Below, one piece after another: positions 33,391 to 44,600 of a stretch of 64,000 nucleotides of DNA. A program made the translations under genes and the position numbers. The first letter of the stretch is position 1, and each line of letters opens with the position of its first letter. Below the pieces are notes generated by a model, which saw only the letters and a list, made by a program, of their open reading frames with translations, made no database searches and was not told the origin of the DNA. Origin of the DNA: Porites lobata (taxonomy: Eukaryota; Cnidaria; Anthozoa; Scleractinia; Poritidae); NCBI GenBank assembly GCA_942486035.1, contig CALNXK010000093.1:1425001-1489000 (forward strand), given 5' to 3'.

Positions 33391-34309
33391 TCCAGAACAA
33401 CGAGGTATTCCCATGGACTTTAAGTCCGCCATGACACGACAGGATTCACTTCTTCAAAAATTGCTTTGCCTTTAAGATCATAATCAAGAGCACTATCGGG
33501 CATCCGCGTGGCAATTCTACCACTGTGACCAGTGTATTTTGAGACCGACTCTTAATTGAGTAAACTACTAGTTATAGGAGTTTCAGTTCTTGTTTAGTTT
33601 TCAGATTCTCACCTATTGTATTGACTTTATTGACAAGGCGCATAATATTATAAAATAATTATCAACTGGCCAGATCTAGTAAACCATAGATGTTCAACGT
33701 TAACTGTAATGTCTTATTAAATCAATTTATCAAATTAGAATTAAAAATTGTATAGCTGAGATTGTAATACGCATCAATAAACATCTCTTTGAAGATTTCC
33801 CACTTCAAGGGAAATTGCAGTTGCGAGGTAGGTTTTACGATCACATACTGAGATTTTAATGGTTGTTGATTGAGCTTGCTTAGCTGCAATGAACAAGAAA
33901 TAATTTGCGGGAGGAAGGATTTTGTGTAGGTCACGTCCTGAATCTAAATTTTTGGCGTGGTGACGGGAAAAAAAAAAAACGACGCTAATTAATGTATCAT
34001 AACTATCGAAATTTTGATGTTGTTGAAGTTCAGATTATGGATATCTATTTATTAAAGTCCTTGATCTGATTGGTTATTTTCTGTACTCTGCACGTCTACG
34101 CGTAAATAAAACCTTCTTCGAATCAACCAAAGAGAACTAATAAAGGAGATCGACCTCAATATATTCACTTGTATGAAACAAGAATTACTAGCAATGACTG
34201 CAATAAACGTAAAATAGTGTTTCAGTCCTTATCATGATTCAGTATTTCTCTTGTTTTGTTATTCACTCTGTTTCTGTTCTTGGGTAGAGCTCATTACCAA
34301 TAACTTAAA

Positions 34310-34672
34310 CAGGGGCACCCAACGAGAACATAGTTCAAAACCAATCGGGCATGGCATTGTTAAACGTATTTTAGTATTTAAACGGTAGATATAGGCATAT
34401 TTTTATCCCCTAAAAATTTTTCATTTGTTCGGATTTCCTAGCTGAAAGTCTAGTGATCCGAAAATTATAGGGAAAAGGCTCCCGAAAATTCTAGGTGACC
34501 TTTTAAGGGTAAAAATCCGTTAAAAATGGGCAATTATACCATTTTTTAGATGTTCGAAAATCCTAGGAGAGGCAGGCAAGCAAGAAATGTTACAACAAAT
34601 GTTCCGAAAATTCTAGCTCTCAAATCGTCTTCCGAACAGATATTTTCCGAAAATTGTCGTTGGGTGCCCCTG
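34310..34672. mobile_element. hAT-type MITE
   Basis: The inverted ends CAGGGGCACCCAACGA and the complement of CGTTGGGTGCCCCTG bound 363 bp, with the flanking repeat cttaaa(c) on both sides. Equivalent sites at about 22230 and 52405 are empty ('aacttaaacatct'). The interior is full of 'ccgaaaattctag'-type strings and has no transposase. The ends resemble hAT termini (CAGGGG). Confidence 0.8.
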
Positions 34673-35382
34673 CTTAAACATCTGAACAACAGAAAAGAAC
34701 CAGAACAAGTTCAACCTTCAAGGAATGTAAAATATAAACATCGATTACCTCAAAATCATGATCAAAGAAAACAATCTAAACGACTTGGCATGGCTTGCTG
34801 GCGCTGAATCAAAATTCTAATTTAATACTTAACACCACCGACCTTGCAGAAGTAGATACACTCTAAACATTTAACTGACGTCATTCTGAATTGTTGGCAT
34901 GTTAGAAACAGAATAAACTCGAACAAAGCAAAACCAATAAAAACGAAGCAACAACTATCTTGCATGTTACATGGTATCGACGCCATATGGTCAGAACAAA
35001 CAAAACGTGCATGACCATGGGTCAGTAAAATTATCTGATGGTGTAAAGATTAAAAATAGAAACCACACCTATGTTTTGGGCTTGTTTAGCTGGAGCTTGA
35101 CCAAAAGTTCAGTTGACTACTTGCACGTACTGATTACCCACTTAAAAAGGCCGGAAATTATTCAATAGGTGGCTCCATTAAATATTTGGTTGTTTGTGAA
35201 AGAAATAGAAACAAGGACCAAATTAGTAAAGTCAAATGTTAATGCACCTAAAACAGAAGTGCCTACTTTAGTAGCACCAAAGGAAATGCAAATAAGCAGG
35301 AAAGCAAGATTAACTTAATCTACTATTCGCTATCAAATAAACGAGCACGGACCACGGATCACAAAATACAGCTAGTCTCGTA

Positions 35383-35453
35383 ATGCTGCAGCATTTGGCT
35401 TTCCCATTGATGTATTTTTTTCTGCGGATTCGCTGGGAACAGCCACCTCACCT
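35383..35453 (+). pseudogene. Decayed E-type first exon (frameshifted)
   Basis: It starts ATGCTGCAGCATTTGGCTTT like 22950 but has an indel in the T run near 35410. The GSLGTATSP part is therefore out of frame, and no splice donor follows DLCE. Confidence 0.55.
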
Positions 35454-36073
35454 CAAATATCTTTTTACTCTTGATCATTTGTGATTAAATTCCATGAAAA
35501 TAAGAACCACACAAAGCTTCCAATTCTTATTTTCGTTTTTGTTTTAGTAACTCCCCTTCAGTTGGAAAAGGGACAAATCATTTTTAGCTAAGGGGTTTCT
35601 TGGAACTTTTATCTGAAGGGTACTGTAAAGAAAAGGACTCGAAAATACAAGAAAATAAGTAAACCAAGAAAATGATAAGTAACGTACAACAGCTTCTTCG
35701 AATGAATGTGTTTCTTTGTCAGAACCATCCTATCAAACCAGCGATCCAGAACTGATCCCAAATCCTTGAATTCGAATAGTTAAAACTGCTTTATTTTTTT
35801 GCTTCCCTAATTGGTTACGTCATGGTATATGGAAAAGTTGCAAAGATGGAGAAGAGAATATCGATCAGTAATTTTATTAAAGCATAAGTAGAGTAGAGGG
35901 GAATTGCTGTAAACACGCGATAAACAAAAGCCGAAAACAACTGTCCTACTTCCTGTATTGTGCATCAGATCTCCCAATCTTTTCTTCTATACCCCTTGTT
36001 ATGACTAAATTAGCTAGATAACTGAACAATAACAATCTTTTCTGTCATTATTATTAGTGTTATTATTATGATT

Positions 36074-36074
<1 letters not shown>

Positions 36075-36127
<53 letters not shown>

Positions 36128-36136
36128 CTGATGATG
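36075..36136. repeat. (GAT)n microsatellite
   Basis: About twenty GAT triplets, with one GCT interruption, just left of a tRNA-Gly SINE head. Confidence 0.9.
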
Positions 36137-36186
36137 ATTATTATTCATTTATTCATTTTTTTGTATCCACATGAAAAATTAAAATA

Positions 36187-36263
36187 GTTGCACTGGCAGG
36201 GAATCGAACCCGGGCCTCTCGCGTGGCAGGAGAGAATTCTACCACTGAACTCGCACCAGTGCC
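36187..36263 (-). repeat. tRNA-Gly(GCC)-derived SINE head, best-preserved copy
   Basis: On the minus strand the acceptor GCACTGG pairs fully with CCAGTGC, the anticodon loop is CTGCCAC (GCC), and the B box GGTTCGATTCC is intact. The D arm carries extra bases (TGCGAGTTC), which argues against a working tRNA. The flanking consensus is shared with the other SINE copies. Confidence 0.65.
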
Positions 36264-37229
36264 CTATTAAAAACTGACTCGTTGCCTTAAAAGAGGCATT
36301 GTTGTTGGTGAAAACAGAAAAGGAAAAGGAAAACAAAAACACACAAACAAACAAAAAAAGCCAAAGTAGAAAGGAGTAAACAAATAATCCGGGAGTATTC
36401 GCGCCGCGCTAACCTTGTCAGGGACGCTTTGGTGTGATGGAGGGCTATCTAATCTTTACTTATTGACTTTTAACTTTAAATTCACTTTCCTCTTTATGGA
36501 AAGTGCAAGAGATTCACGCATATTTAAATGGTAATAAGAAAGAAGAAAGGCTCTTTGGAGCGGATTTCTGATAGACGAAAAAAAGAACCAAAGCAGCTGG
36601 CCAGCGGGAAAATTGAAAAACTATTAGTGTTCCTTTTCTAGAGAAACTGTAAAATCCTTTGGCTAGAGCTTATATTTTTCAAATCTCTACTTAAAGTTAA
36701 ATTTCATGGACGTGCTGTCTTCCATTGTCTAATGTTAAAAAACATACATAAAGAGAGAAAAAAATCTGGAATTCTGTTTCTTAGTTTAGAGTTGGAATTA
36801 TAGTTGGTTTAGGCTATTGTTTGAGTATCTTTTACTCGCAGGCCAGTTTGCTGGTCCTTACTAACACTATATTTTAAAACTAAGCAACAACAGCCAAGTT
36901 TTATAATCAGAACAAACAAAACGTGCATGACCATGGGTCAGTGGGAAAAATATCTGATTGTGTAAAGTATAAAAATAGAAACCACACCTATGTTTTGGGC
37001 TTGTTTAGCTGGAGCTTGACCAAAATTTCAGTTGACTTCTGGCACGTACTGATTACCCACTCAAAATGGCCGGATATTATTTAATAGGTGGCTGCATTAA
37101 ATATTTAGCTGTTCGAGAAAAAAATAAGGACAAGGACCAAATAATTATTAGTAACGACAAATATTACTCTCATAAATAAAAATAAAAGAGCTATCAAATA
37201 AAAGAGCACGAAGCACGGATCACAAAACA

Positions 37230-37306
37230 GTGCTGCAGCATTTCGCTTTCCCATTGATGTATGTTTTTCTGCGAATTCGCTGGGAACAGCCACTTCACCT
37301 CAAATA
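37230..37306 (+). pseudogene. Decayed E-type first exon lacking its start codon
   Basis: Same as 35383 but the ATG has become GTG (37230-37232). The 'ctagtctcgta' just before the start in the sister copies is deleted. Confidence 0.5.
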
Positions 37307-37936
37307 TCTCTTTACTCTTGATCAAATGTGATTAAATCATGAGAGTAAGGTTGACCTGTTTCTGCTAAACACTTTAAACAGTGACCTTAGCGCAACACAA
37401 ACCTTCCCATTCTTAATTTCTCTTATGTTTTAATAACTCTACTTTAAATGGAAAAGGGAAAAATATTTAGCTGAGGGGTTTCTTGGAACTTTTATCTGAA
37501 GCATACTGTAAATAAGAGGACTCGAAGATACAATAAAATAAGTAAACCTAGAAAATGATAAGTACTGACACGACAGATTCTTCGAATGAATGCGTTCTTT
37601 TACCAGAACCATCCTATCAAACCAGCGATCCAGAACTGAGCTCAAATTCTTAAATGCGAACAGGTAAAACTGTTTTTTCTGCCTTAAGCGGCTACGTCAT
37701 AGTATATGGTTAAGTTGCAAAGATAAAGAAGAGAATATCGATCAATAATTTTATTAGAGCATAAATATAGTAGAGGAGAATTGCTATAAACACGCGATAA
37801 ACAAAAGCCGAAAACAGCTGTCCTACTTCCGTAGTGTACATCAGATCTCCCAATCTGTGAAAAATAGTTTCTTCTATACCCCTTGTTATGACTAAATTAG
37901 CCAGATAACTGGACGATAACAATCTTTTCTGTAATT

Positions 37937-37941
37937 CTTCT

Positions 37942-37973
<32 letters not shown>

Positions 37974-38009
37974 TTCTTCTTCTTCTTCTTCTTCTTCTTC
38001 TTCTTCTTT
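37937..38009. repeat. (TTC)n microsatellite
   Basis: About 24 TTC/CTT triplets adjoining the 3' end of a LINE fragment. It produces an artificial poly-Lys frame on the minus strand. Confidence 0.95.
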
Positions 38010-38034
38010 TTATTATTACTATTACCATTATTAT

Positions 38035-40030
38035 TATTATGTCGCAGTATGAAACTTTGGAATGCTGTCCACATTATGAGTAGTATAGGGCGCATAGCGT
38101 AACCTATACCACTTGAGAAGCTATACTTAAAAGTAAAAAAAGGTCGATACGAAACATAATACAATCCTAAAATACATAGTGATATGAATCTCTCTACTTA
38201 AAAAGCCAATTTAGAATATTATTAAATCCTGATACTCTGTAAAACCTTCGCTATCTCTACCAAAAGCTTATACATAGTGATATAAATCTCTCTACTTAAA
38301 AAGCAAACTTAGAATATTATTAAATTCTGATACTCTGTAAAATCTTCGCTATCTCTACTAAAAACATATTTATGATAATATCAAACTCTAATGTTCTAAA
38401 AAGTCTAAGTAAAAACGTCAGCAAGCTTGTGTTTCTAGATTTCTAGAGAAAAAAACAAAAACCTAAAAACTGAAGTCCATAGCGCCCTAACTAAGTATTT
38501 ATCTTAAATGTTCTGGCGATGTTTTAAGTGTTTGAGATGACCGACTTCTGCATCCGCTCAAGTACGCTCCGTGCTCTCGCTCCAAGTAGCTTCCTCACCG
38601 ACTTCTCTAGGTGTTTAGAGTAACCCCCCAGTACGTCAATTATTACGTTGTACTGTTCAACCCTGTAACCATTGTATCTCTGCTTCAGCTCCCACATCAT
38701 GGGCGGCGATCCGATTTGCTCTAACTTCGTTGTGCTCTGCATAGATGGGAATATCCCAAAACGCCTCACTCGTGGTGTTCTGGTAGGCTGGTTTTGGCAT
38801 CACCGGTGAGTACCATGGTGGAACCTCTTCCATTAACCCATGCTCTCGCAGGAGCTCAAAAAACAGAATCTTCAAAGCTGCATTATGGCTGTATAGGTAC
38901 TTGGTTTGTGCCAGGGAGGAACATCCAGCCAGTACATGTGCAACGCTCTCAGCTACCTTCCCACATAACCTGCATAGAACTCCGCCGTCGGTGGAGGTTT
39001 GCGTCTTCTCCTTTGTGTAGAGCTTCGTAGGTAACAACTGCTCATACAATTCATACATGCCCGCGATGGTATATATGTGTAGGGCATGTAGCCCAACCTT
39101 TTAACCATGCAAAGCAGCTGGTTATGCTTAGGCTCTCATCTTCCCATCTGATACGGAATAACTTTCCTTGCCACTTTTTGTCTTTAGCGATCTCCAAGAA
39201 CTGCTTCTCTTGAGATTGCTTCAACAGATTCCCAGCCCTTACTGCAGTTACCACCTTTCCTTCTGTTGTAACACACACGGGATTTAGGGTATCAAGCTGA
39301 AGTGTGATGTTGAGTTCTTCAGCGTACTTAGCTGCTTCCTTTACGAGCGACTGGTGGCCTGATGCCATGGCGTGTTCTTCAAATTCTCTAACTGCTTCCA
39401 AAGTCTGGTCCGGGTTCTGATACAATTTCAGTGGCGATTTGATTTTAGTGATCTTGTACTCGTGTTCGACTGATCGCAGGCCTCTACCCCCTTTCTCCCT
39501 CGGTAGATATAACAAAGAAGTCAGGCTAGCTGGGTGCTTGCCACCGTTCTCAACTATGATCTTCCGAGCTGCTCTGTCCACATCTCTTAACTCTGATAGA
39601 GGCCAATGCTGTGTCCACATTAGGTACCGCAAGACCGGGAGTGCATACTGATTAGATGCCTGCACACGGTTACAATCAGACACGGGGCTGGACCATATAA
39701 TAGATATCCTGCGTAGACACTCTTTAGCCGCGCAAGCTAGGGCCAGCCGTTCATCCTCTCGAACGTTCTCTAGCACCCCCAGGAATTTGTAGTGTTTTCC
39801 TTCCCCAAGAGCCGTGATGGTAGTTGTCTCGTCCATCCTCATACCAGACTCGTCTAGCACTTGGGCTCCCCTCTTCACGTGTACCACTGAGCACTTTTTC
39901 TGATTCCAGTGGAGGCCGATGTCCTGCATCGCTCCTCTAGTCTCTTTCAGCACTCGATTCAGCTTGGTCTCGGAGGCAGCAAAAACCTTGAGGTCGTCGA
40001 TATACCGGAGATCGGTGACTTTGACTCCTA
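38035..40030 (-). mobile_element. Truncated non-LTR retrotransposon with restriction-like endonuclease (NeSL/R2-like)
   Basis: On the minus strand the coding starts at RYIDDLKVF (catalytic YIDD of the RT palm, about 40000). It continues through LHWNQKKCSVVHVKRG and ASNQYALPVLRYLMWTQHW (39953-39051). A shifted frame (39058-38657) carries a CCHC-like CRLCGKVAESVAHVLAGC. A third frame (38769-38524) ends with YNVIIDVLGGYSKHLEKSVRKLLG, typical of C-terminal restriction-like endonuclease LINEs. Everything upstream of YIDD is missing. The 3' UTR has a tandem pair of about 96-98 bp (38175-38366). The insertion lies inside a simple-repeat region of the module. Confidence 0.8.
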
Positions 40031-40050
40031 TTATTAAACATTAGAAATAG

Positions 40051-40127
40051 TTGCGCTGGCCGGGAATCGAACCCTGGCTTCCGGCGTGGCAGGCAAAAAA
40101 TTCTACCACCGTACTGGCACCAATGCC
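40051..40127 (-). repeat. tRNA-Gly(GCC)-derived SINE head
   Basis: On the minus strand: GCATTGGTGCC, anticodon loop CTGCCAC, B box GGTTCGATTCC. The anticodon stem and A box are altered. It lies directly beyond the truncated LINE. Confidence 0.6.
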
Positions 40128-41622
40128 CTATTAAATACTGACTCTTTGCCTTATAAGAGGCATTGTGGTCGAATTTTTATGGTGAAAATAGGAAAGGAAA
40201 AGGAAAACAAAAGCAAAAACAAAAACAAAAACAAAAACAAACAAACAAACAAACATAAAAGGCAAGGTAGAAAAGGGTATCGAATAATCCAGGAGGAAGA
40301 TAATGTGATGATAATAGTAAAAAAAAAGTTCAAAAACAGCTGGTCAGCGGGAAAATTGAAAAATCGTTAGCATTCCTTTTCTAGATAAACTGTAAAAACC
40401 TTTAGCTAGAGCTCATATTTTTCAAATTTCTACTCTTAGTTAAATTTCCTGGACCTGCCGAAATTCTTCCCATTGTCTAAGATTAAAAAACGTACAGAGA
40501 GAAAGAAAAAATCTGGAAGTTCTTATTGAAGTCACAACAGAGATGGCACTCGAGTGTTGGCATTAATTGGCGACTTGTCTGAGTGGCAATTTAATTGGCT
40601 GTCAAACAAAGACGCATTTAAATTAACAGCAATAATACTAAACATTTTTTATTTTCAGCAACGGTGTGGCTAGAAATTCGCCCAATTGCAAAACTAAATC
40701 ATAACCGAACAGAGGGTCTCTCAACAGATAGCAAAGAGGGACGAAGGGAGGGAAACATTAAGTTGAGATGTAATAGCCGTGGTAAAAGCAAGAGGGAGCG
40801 AATGCGGTAATGTATGCAGTTGCACTCTCCCTGAATACAGCGATGAAAATGATGATTGCTTCTTAAAAGAGAGATTAGGTTGACACGAGTCAGATGATCA
40901 ACTAAATATGCAGCGAGACAACAAAGACATATTACATTGTATCGACCTAAATAACCTATGATTATGCCTTGACATAACGTTTGATTTTAACTGGTTTTGT
41001 TGCTATTTAGCCGTTTTCTCTCCTTGCTAAGAGTTCCTTACTTATGATAAAAGCTTAGCAACAGAGTCGTCAAAGAATATAGCTTATGAACTTTGTCAGG
41101 TTGGAACTTGCGTGGCTGTCGCTGAATTAAAATTGTAATTAGTAGTAAGCACTAACCACTTGGAAGTGGGTGTATTTAAGAGGTTGTAACCTTTATTAAT
41201 TTTTTTTTTGCGGGTTAGAACTAAAAAAGAAGACAGGGCATCATAAACTGAAGAAAAATGAGGCAACAAATATCGTGCACATATTAAAGCTAGTTCAACT
41301 GGTTAAAACTACGCATTAGTCTTAGTTCTCAAACGTGCAAACGTATAATGAGTTCGAGTAAAAAGGTTACCCAAAAGAAAAATCGAACTCAAACGAAACG
41401 TGCACAGGTAAATGATATGGTGGCTAAAATATATGAGGTAAATGATATGATTTAAATATAATATATGTAAAAATCCGATTAAACTATACCAGCACGTATA
41501 ACGACTCACTTCTGAAAGGGAAGCTTGTTCGAGAGATAAAACAAACAAATATTTCTACCATAAAAGGAAATGCAATAAAGCGGTAACCAGCACCACTAAA
41601 ACGGGAACAAAACAAATATTTG
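40128..41622. other. Upstream module of gene C
   Basis: Non-coding; collinear with the flanks upstream of B and D. Contains A-rich tracts (40200-40250). Confidence 0.55.
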
Positions 41623-41660
41623 CTATTTAACTGATCAGCACGTATCACTGACTTCAGTAA
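41623..41660 (+). promoter_or_regulatory. Predicted core promoter of gene C
   Basis: CTATTTAA at 41623-41630 and an initiator-like CTTCAGTAA with its A at 41656; the ATG is at 41688. Confidence 0.45.
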
Positions 41661-41687
41661 TCGCAGTGTTCTGGTTGAGCTCTAATA

Positions 41688-44600
41688 ATGGTTCAGTATT
41701 TCGCTGTTTTCTTGGTTTTCTCTTTTTCTGGCGGTTCACTGGGAACAACCACCTCACCTCAACAACAAGACACCGCAAAGTTAAAAGATTTATGCGAGGT
41801 ATGAAATAATGATTCTGTTTTAGCTGACATTTTTGGGTCTCGGGCAGTGGGTGGAAAAAAATCGCATTAAAAAGGTCTGCAACGGAGTTTATATTGGCAC
41901 AATAAAAATGCCAGCTTTGTCATAAGGCACCGTGCTCTTTCTGAGATTTACGATTTATTATTTAGTTGATAGATAACGTAAACCTCAAAGTCTGCGGTTC
42001 AAAATTGGCCGCAAAGGTTAGTCTCACCGATTGTCCTGATCTACTCAGTCTTAGACAATTTATTTTTGTTTCTCAATAATAGACAGTTATCGATTGACGC
42101 CAGTGTCATGTTAATTAAATTGAGGGCGGAGCTTTCCTTTTTAGGGTTGCATTGTTTATGAAGGCAAGCAGCAAAATGAAATGGGGGGAGACTGAGCTTC
42201 GTTTTAAATAGGAATTTCTCTTTCCACTATAAAATATCTGGTAAACATATCCCTAGCTTTTAAGATTTTTTTTGGTTTTAAAAGTTGATCATTATTCATC
42301 GTTATTATTAATATCATTGCTATAAATGTTTTTTTTTTTTTTACATTTTTATTATTGTTATCATTATTATTTGGTTATTATATCATCATCATCATCATCA
42401 TCATTATCATTATTTTATTATTATCCTAGCAATCATTATCCTAGTCTGAAGAATTTGCATTCTTCACCATAACAAAAGCTACAACTTTTACGTGATTCTG
42501 AATCGATATCATTTACATTTCTCAGCCGAGCAACTTTCCCTCTTAAACCCTTGCATTTTCCCGACTTTTCTTTTTTTATTATTTTAACTATTCGGCTAGT
42601 TCCCAAAGGGACTACTAGCAGTGCCGTAGCCAGACCAAACGGCCAACCGAGGCAGGCGGGAGTTGCTAGGGGGGTTCGGGGGCATGCCCCCCGAGAAATT
42701 TTGAACTTTAGTCTCTCGGAAATGCGATTTGCAGCGTTTTCTGGGCCTTTCGGTAACTTTTTTTCGAGTTAATTTAAGTGGAATTTAAAAAGCAATAATC
42801 AGAAACAAGCTACATAATCTGGGTGACCGTTAACCTCGCCAATGGTTTTGATCAGTATTTGTTCAAAAAAAATTTGAGTTAACGTACGTAGCCCCTTGAG
42901 ATCGATGATATGGTAATTTTTTCATAGTATATTGACTGAATTGCTGAATTCTTTGTAATATCATGATGCGTTAAAAATATCCGATGATCGCTTATGTAAA
43001 ATAAAAATGATCGGCGAAATTCGTCAAAATTTTACCGAGGCGAGTGCCTCGGTTGGCCTCATACTAGCTACGGCGCTGACTAGACTGCTTGCAGTCCGGC
43101 TTTTCCCTTAAAATCTGTCTAGGTCTTATCTCATCCAGCGCGATTGCAAACCACGACGTTATTATTACAATTGAGACGAGACGAGAAAAGACGGACTGCT
43201 GACTCTTTTGTAGTAAACAAACCCTCCGTCAGCCCAGAAACGGAGTAACCGATTGGTCAATTGCACAGCTGTTGACAGATCATCGACTGATCTGTGGTGA
43301 GATTGTAAACAATAAAAATCGTCACGCGTCACAACCAACTGCAAACAATAGCGAACCAAGCAGAATCTCAGCAATATAAAAGTTTTAGGATATCTTACAC
43401 AAGGAAACTACTGTAAATTTCCTCAAGGGAAACGAATTCAAGGCAATCTTACCGGATTTAAAGAAGGTGTAATTTTTTCAGTTGTTTATGTTCCGTTTAT
43501 AAATCGTTGCAAGTTACTCTGGATTAATTGATGAATAAATTACCTTGACAGCTTCGTTGTCCCCAGACAGAGCAAAAGGTCAGCAGTCTCTTATTTTTTC
43601 TTCTCGGGCTTAGGCCCTCATTTCTCGTGGTTTCGTGCAGTAACTTTGCAAACAAAAATAAGAGACTGGTCGCAGTCTAAGGGACCACTAACAATTAAAT
43701 GACACCATCCTTGCTTTTTATCTAAAAACATTCTGTTATGCCGAAGATGTTCAATGCCGTGATCATCATCATCATCATCATCATCATCATCTTGATTACA
43801 ATTATTATCCTCTTTTCTTCTTTCTTTAAATACCGATATATTGTTTTACTTAGGGGGAAAACTGGGAGTTCGCCAAACCGTTTGTCCCGACCGCTTTCTT
43901 TATCTATATAAGTAGCCTTACTAAAATCATCCTTGAACAGATAAAAAATTCCTGCTAGGTTATTTATTAAACTTCCTGTTTCACATGGATTATTATAGGT
44001 TTTCATGAATTTTGATTAACTTCCCGCCGTTCTTCACTACTGACTGAAAATTTACGCTTTTATTCCCGCTTTGCCCATAGGCATACGCCCCCGTGGGGGC
44101 GGTAAACTATTTGCCCAAAAAATTCTGGCAAGTTGTCCAAATTTTTACGAAACAGTCAAACAGAAATGAGGGTCATACGATGCAACAACATAGGCCTACA
44201 TATGAAGCGAAAGTATTCTTGCAAATGAAACTATTATCAAAAATAGGAACTCATAAAATACATTAAAAGTAGCTGTCTTTGCCATTTTGACTGCCGAAAA
44301 TAGCAATGAAACGATCAATATCATTGTTGACTACAGAGTTGGCATATGCCATTTCAATGTTAATAAGTGCGATATGTCACTGACACATTGTTGCCCAAGG
44401 TGCTGCGGAGGTAGGTTTTCAATCTGCGCAACGCACTGAATGATCGTTCTGCAGAACACAATGTATCACTCCAAGGATATGTACCACATTAGAAAACGAT
44501 GGAAACCTATCAAACAGATCATTCTCGTGCATTGTCTCCAGCATTTCAGGAACACTCATGTAGCTTAATCCGCGCGCACGACGAAAACTCGCGTACATTT

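Noticed and set aside
34550..34807. 85-codon frame
   Set aside because: It starts inside a MITE and runs into flanking non-coding sequence.
37892..38164. Poly-Lys minus-strand frame
   Set aside because: Created by the (TTC)n microsatellite.
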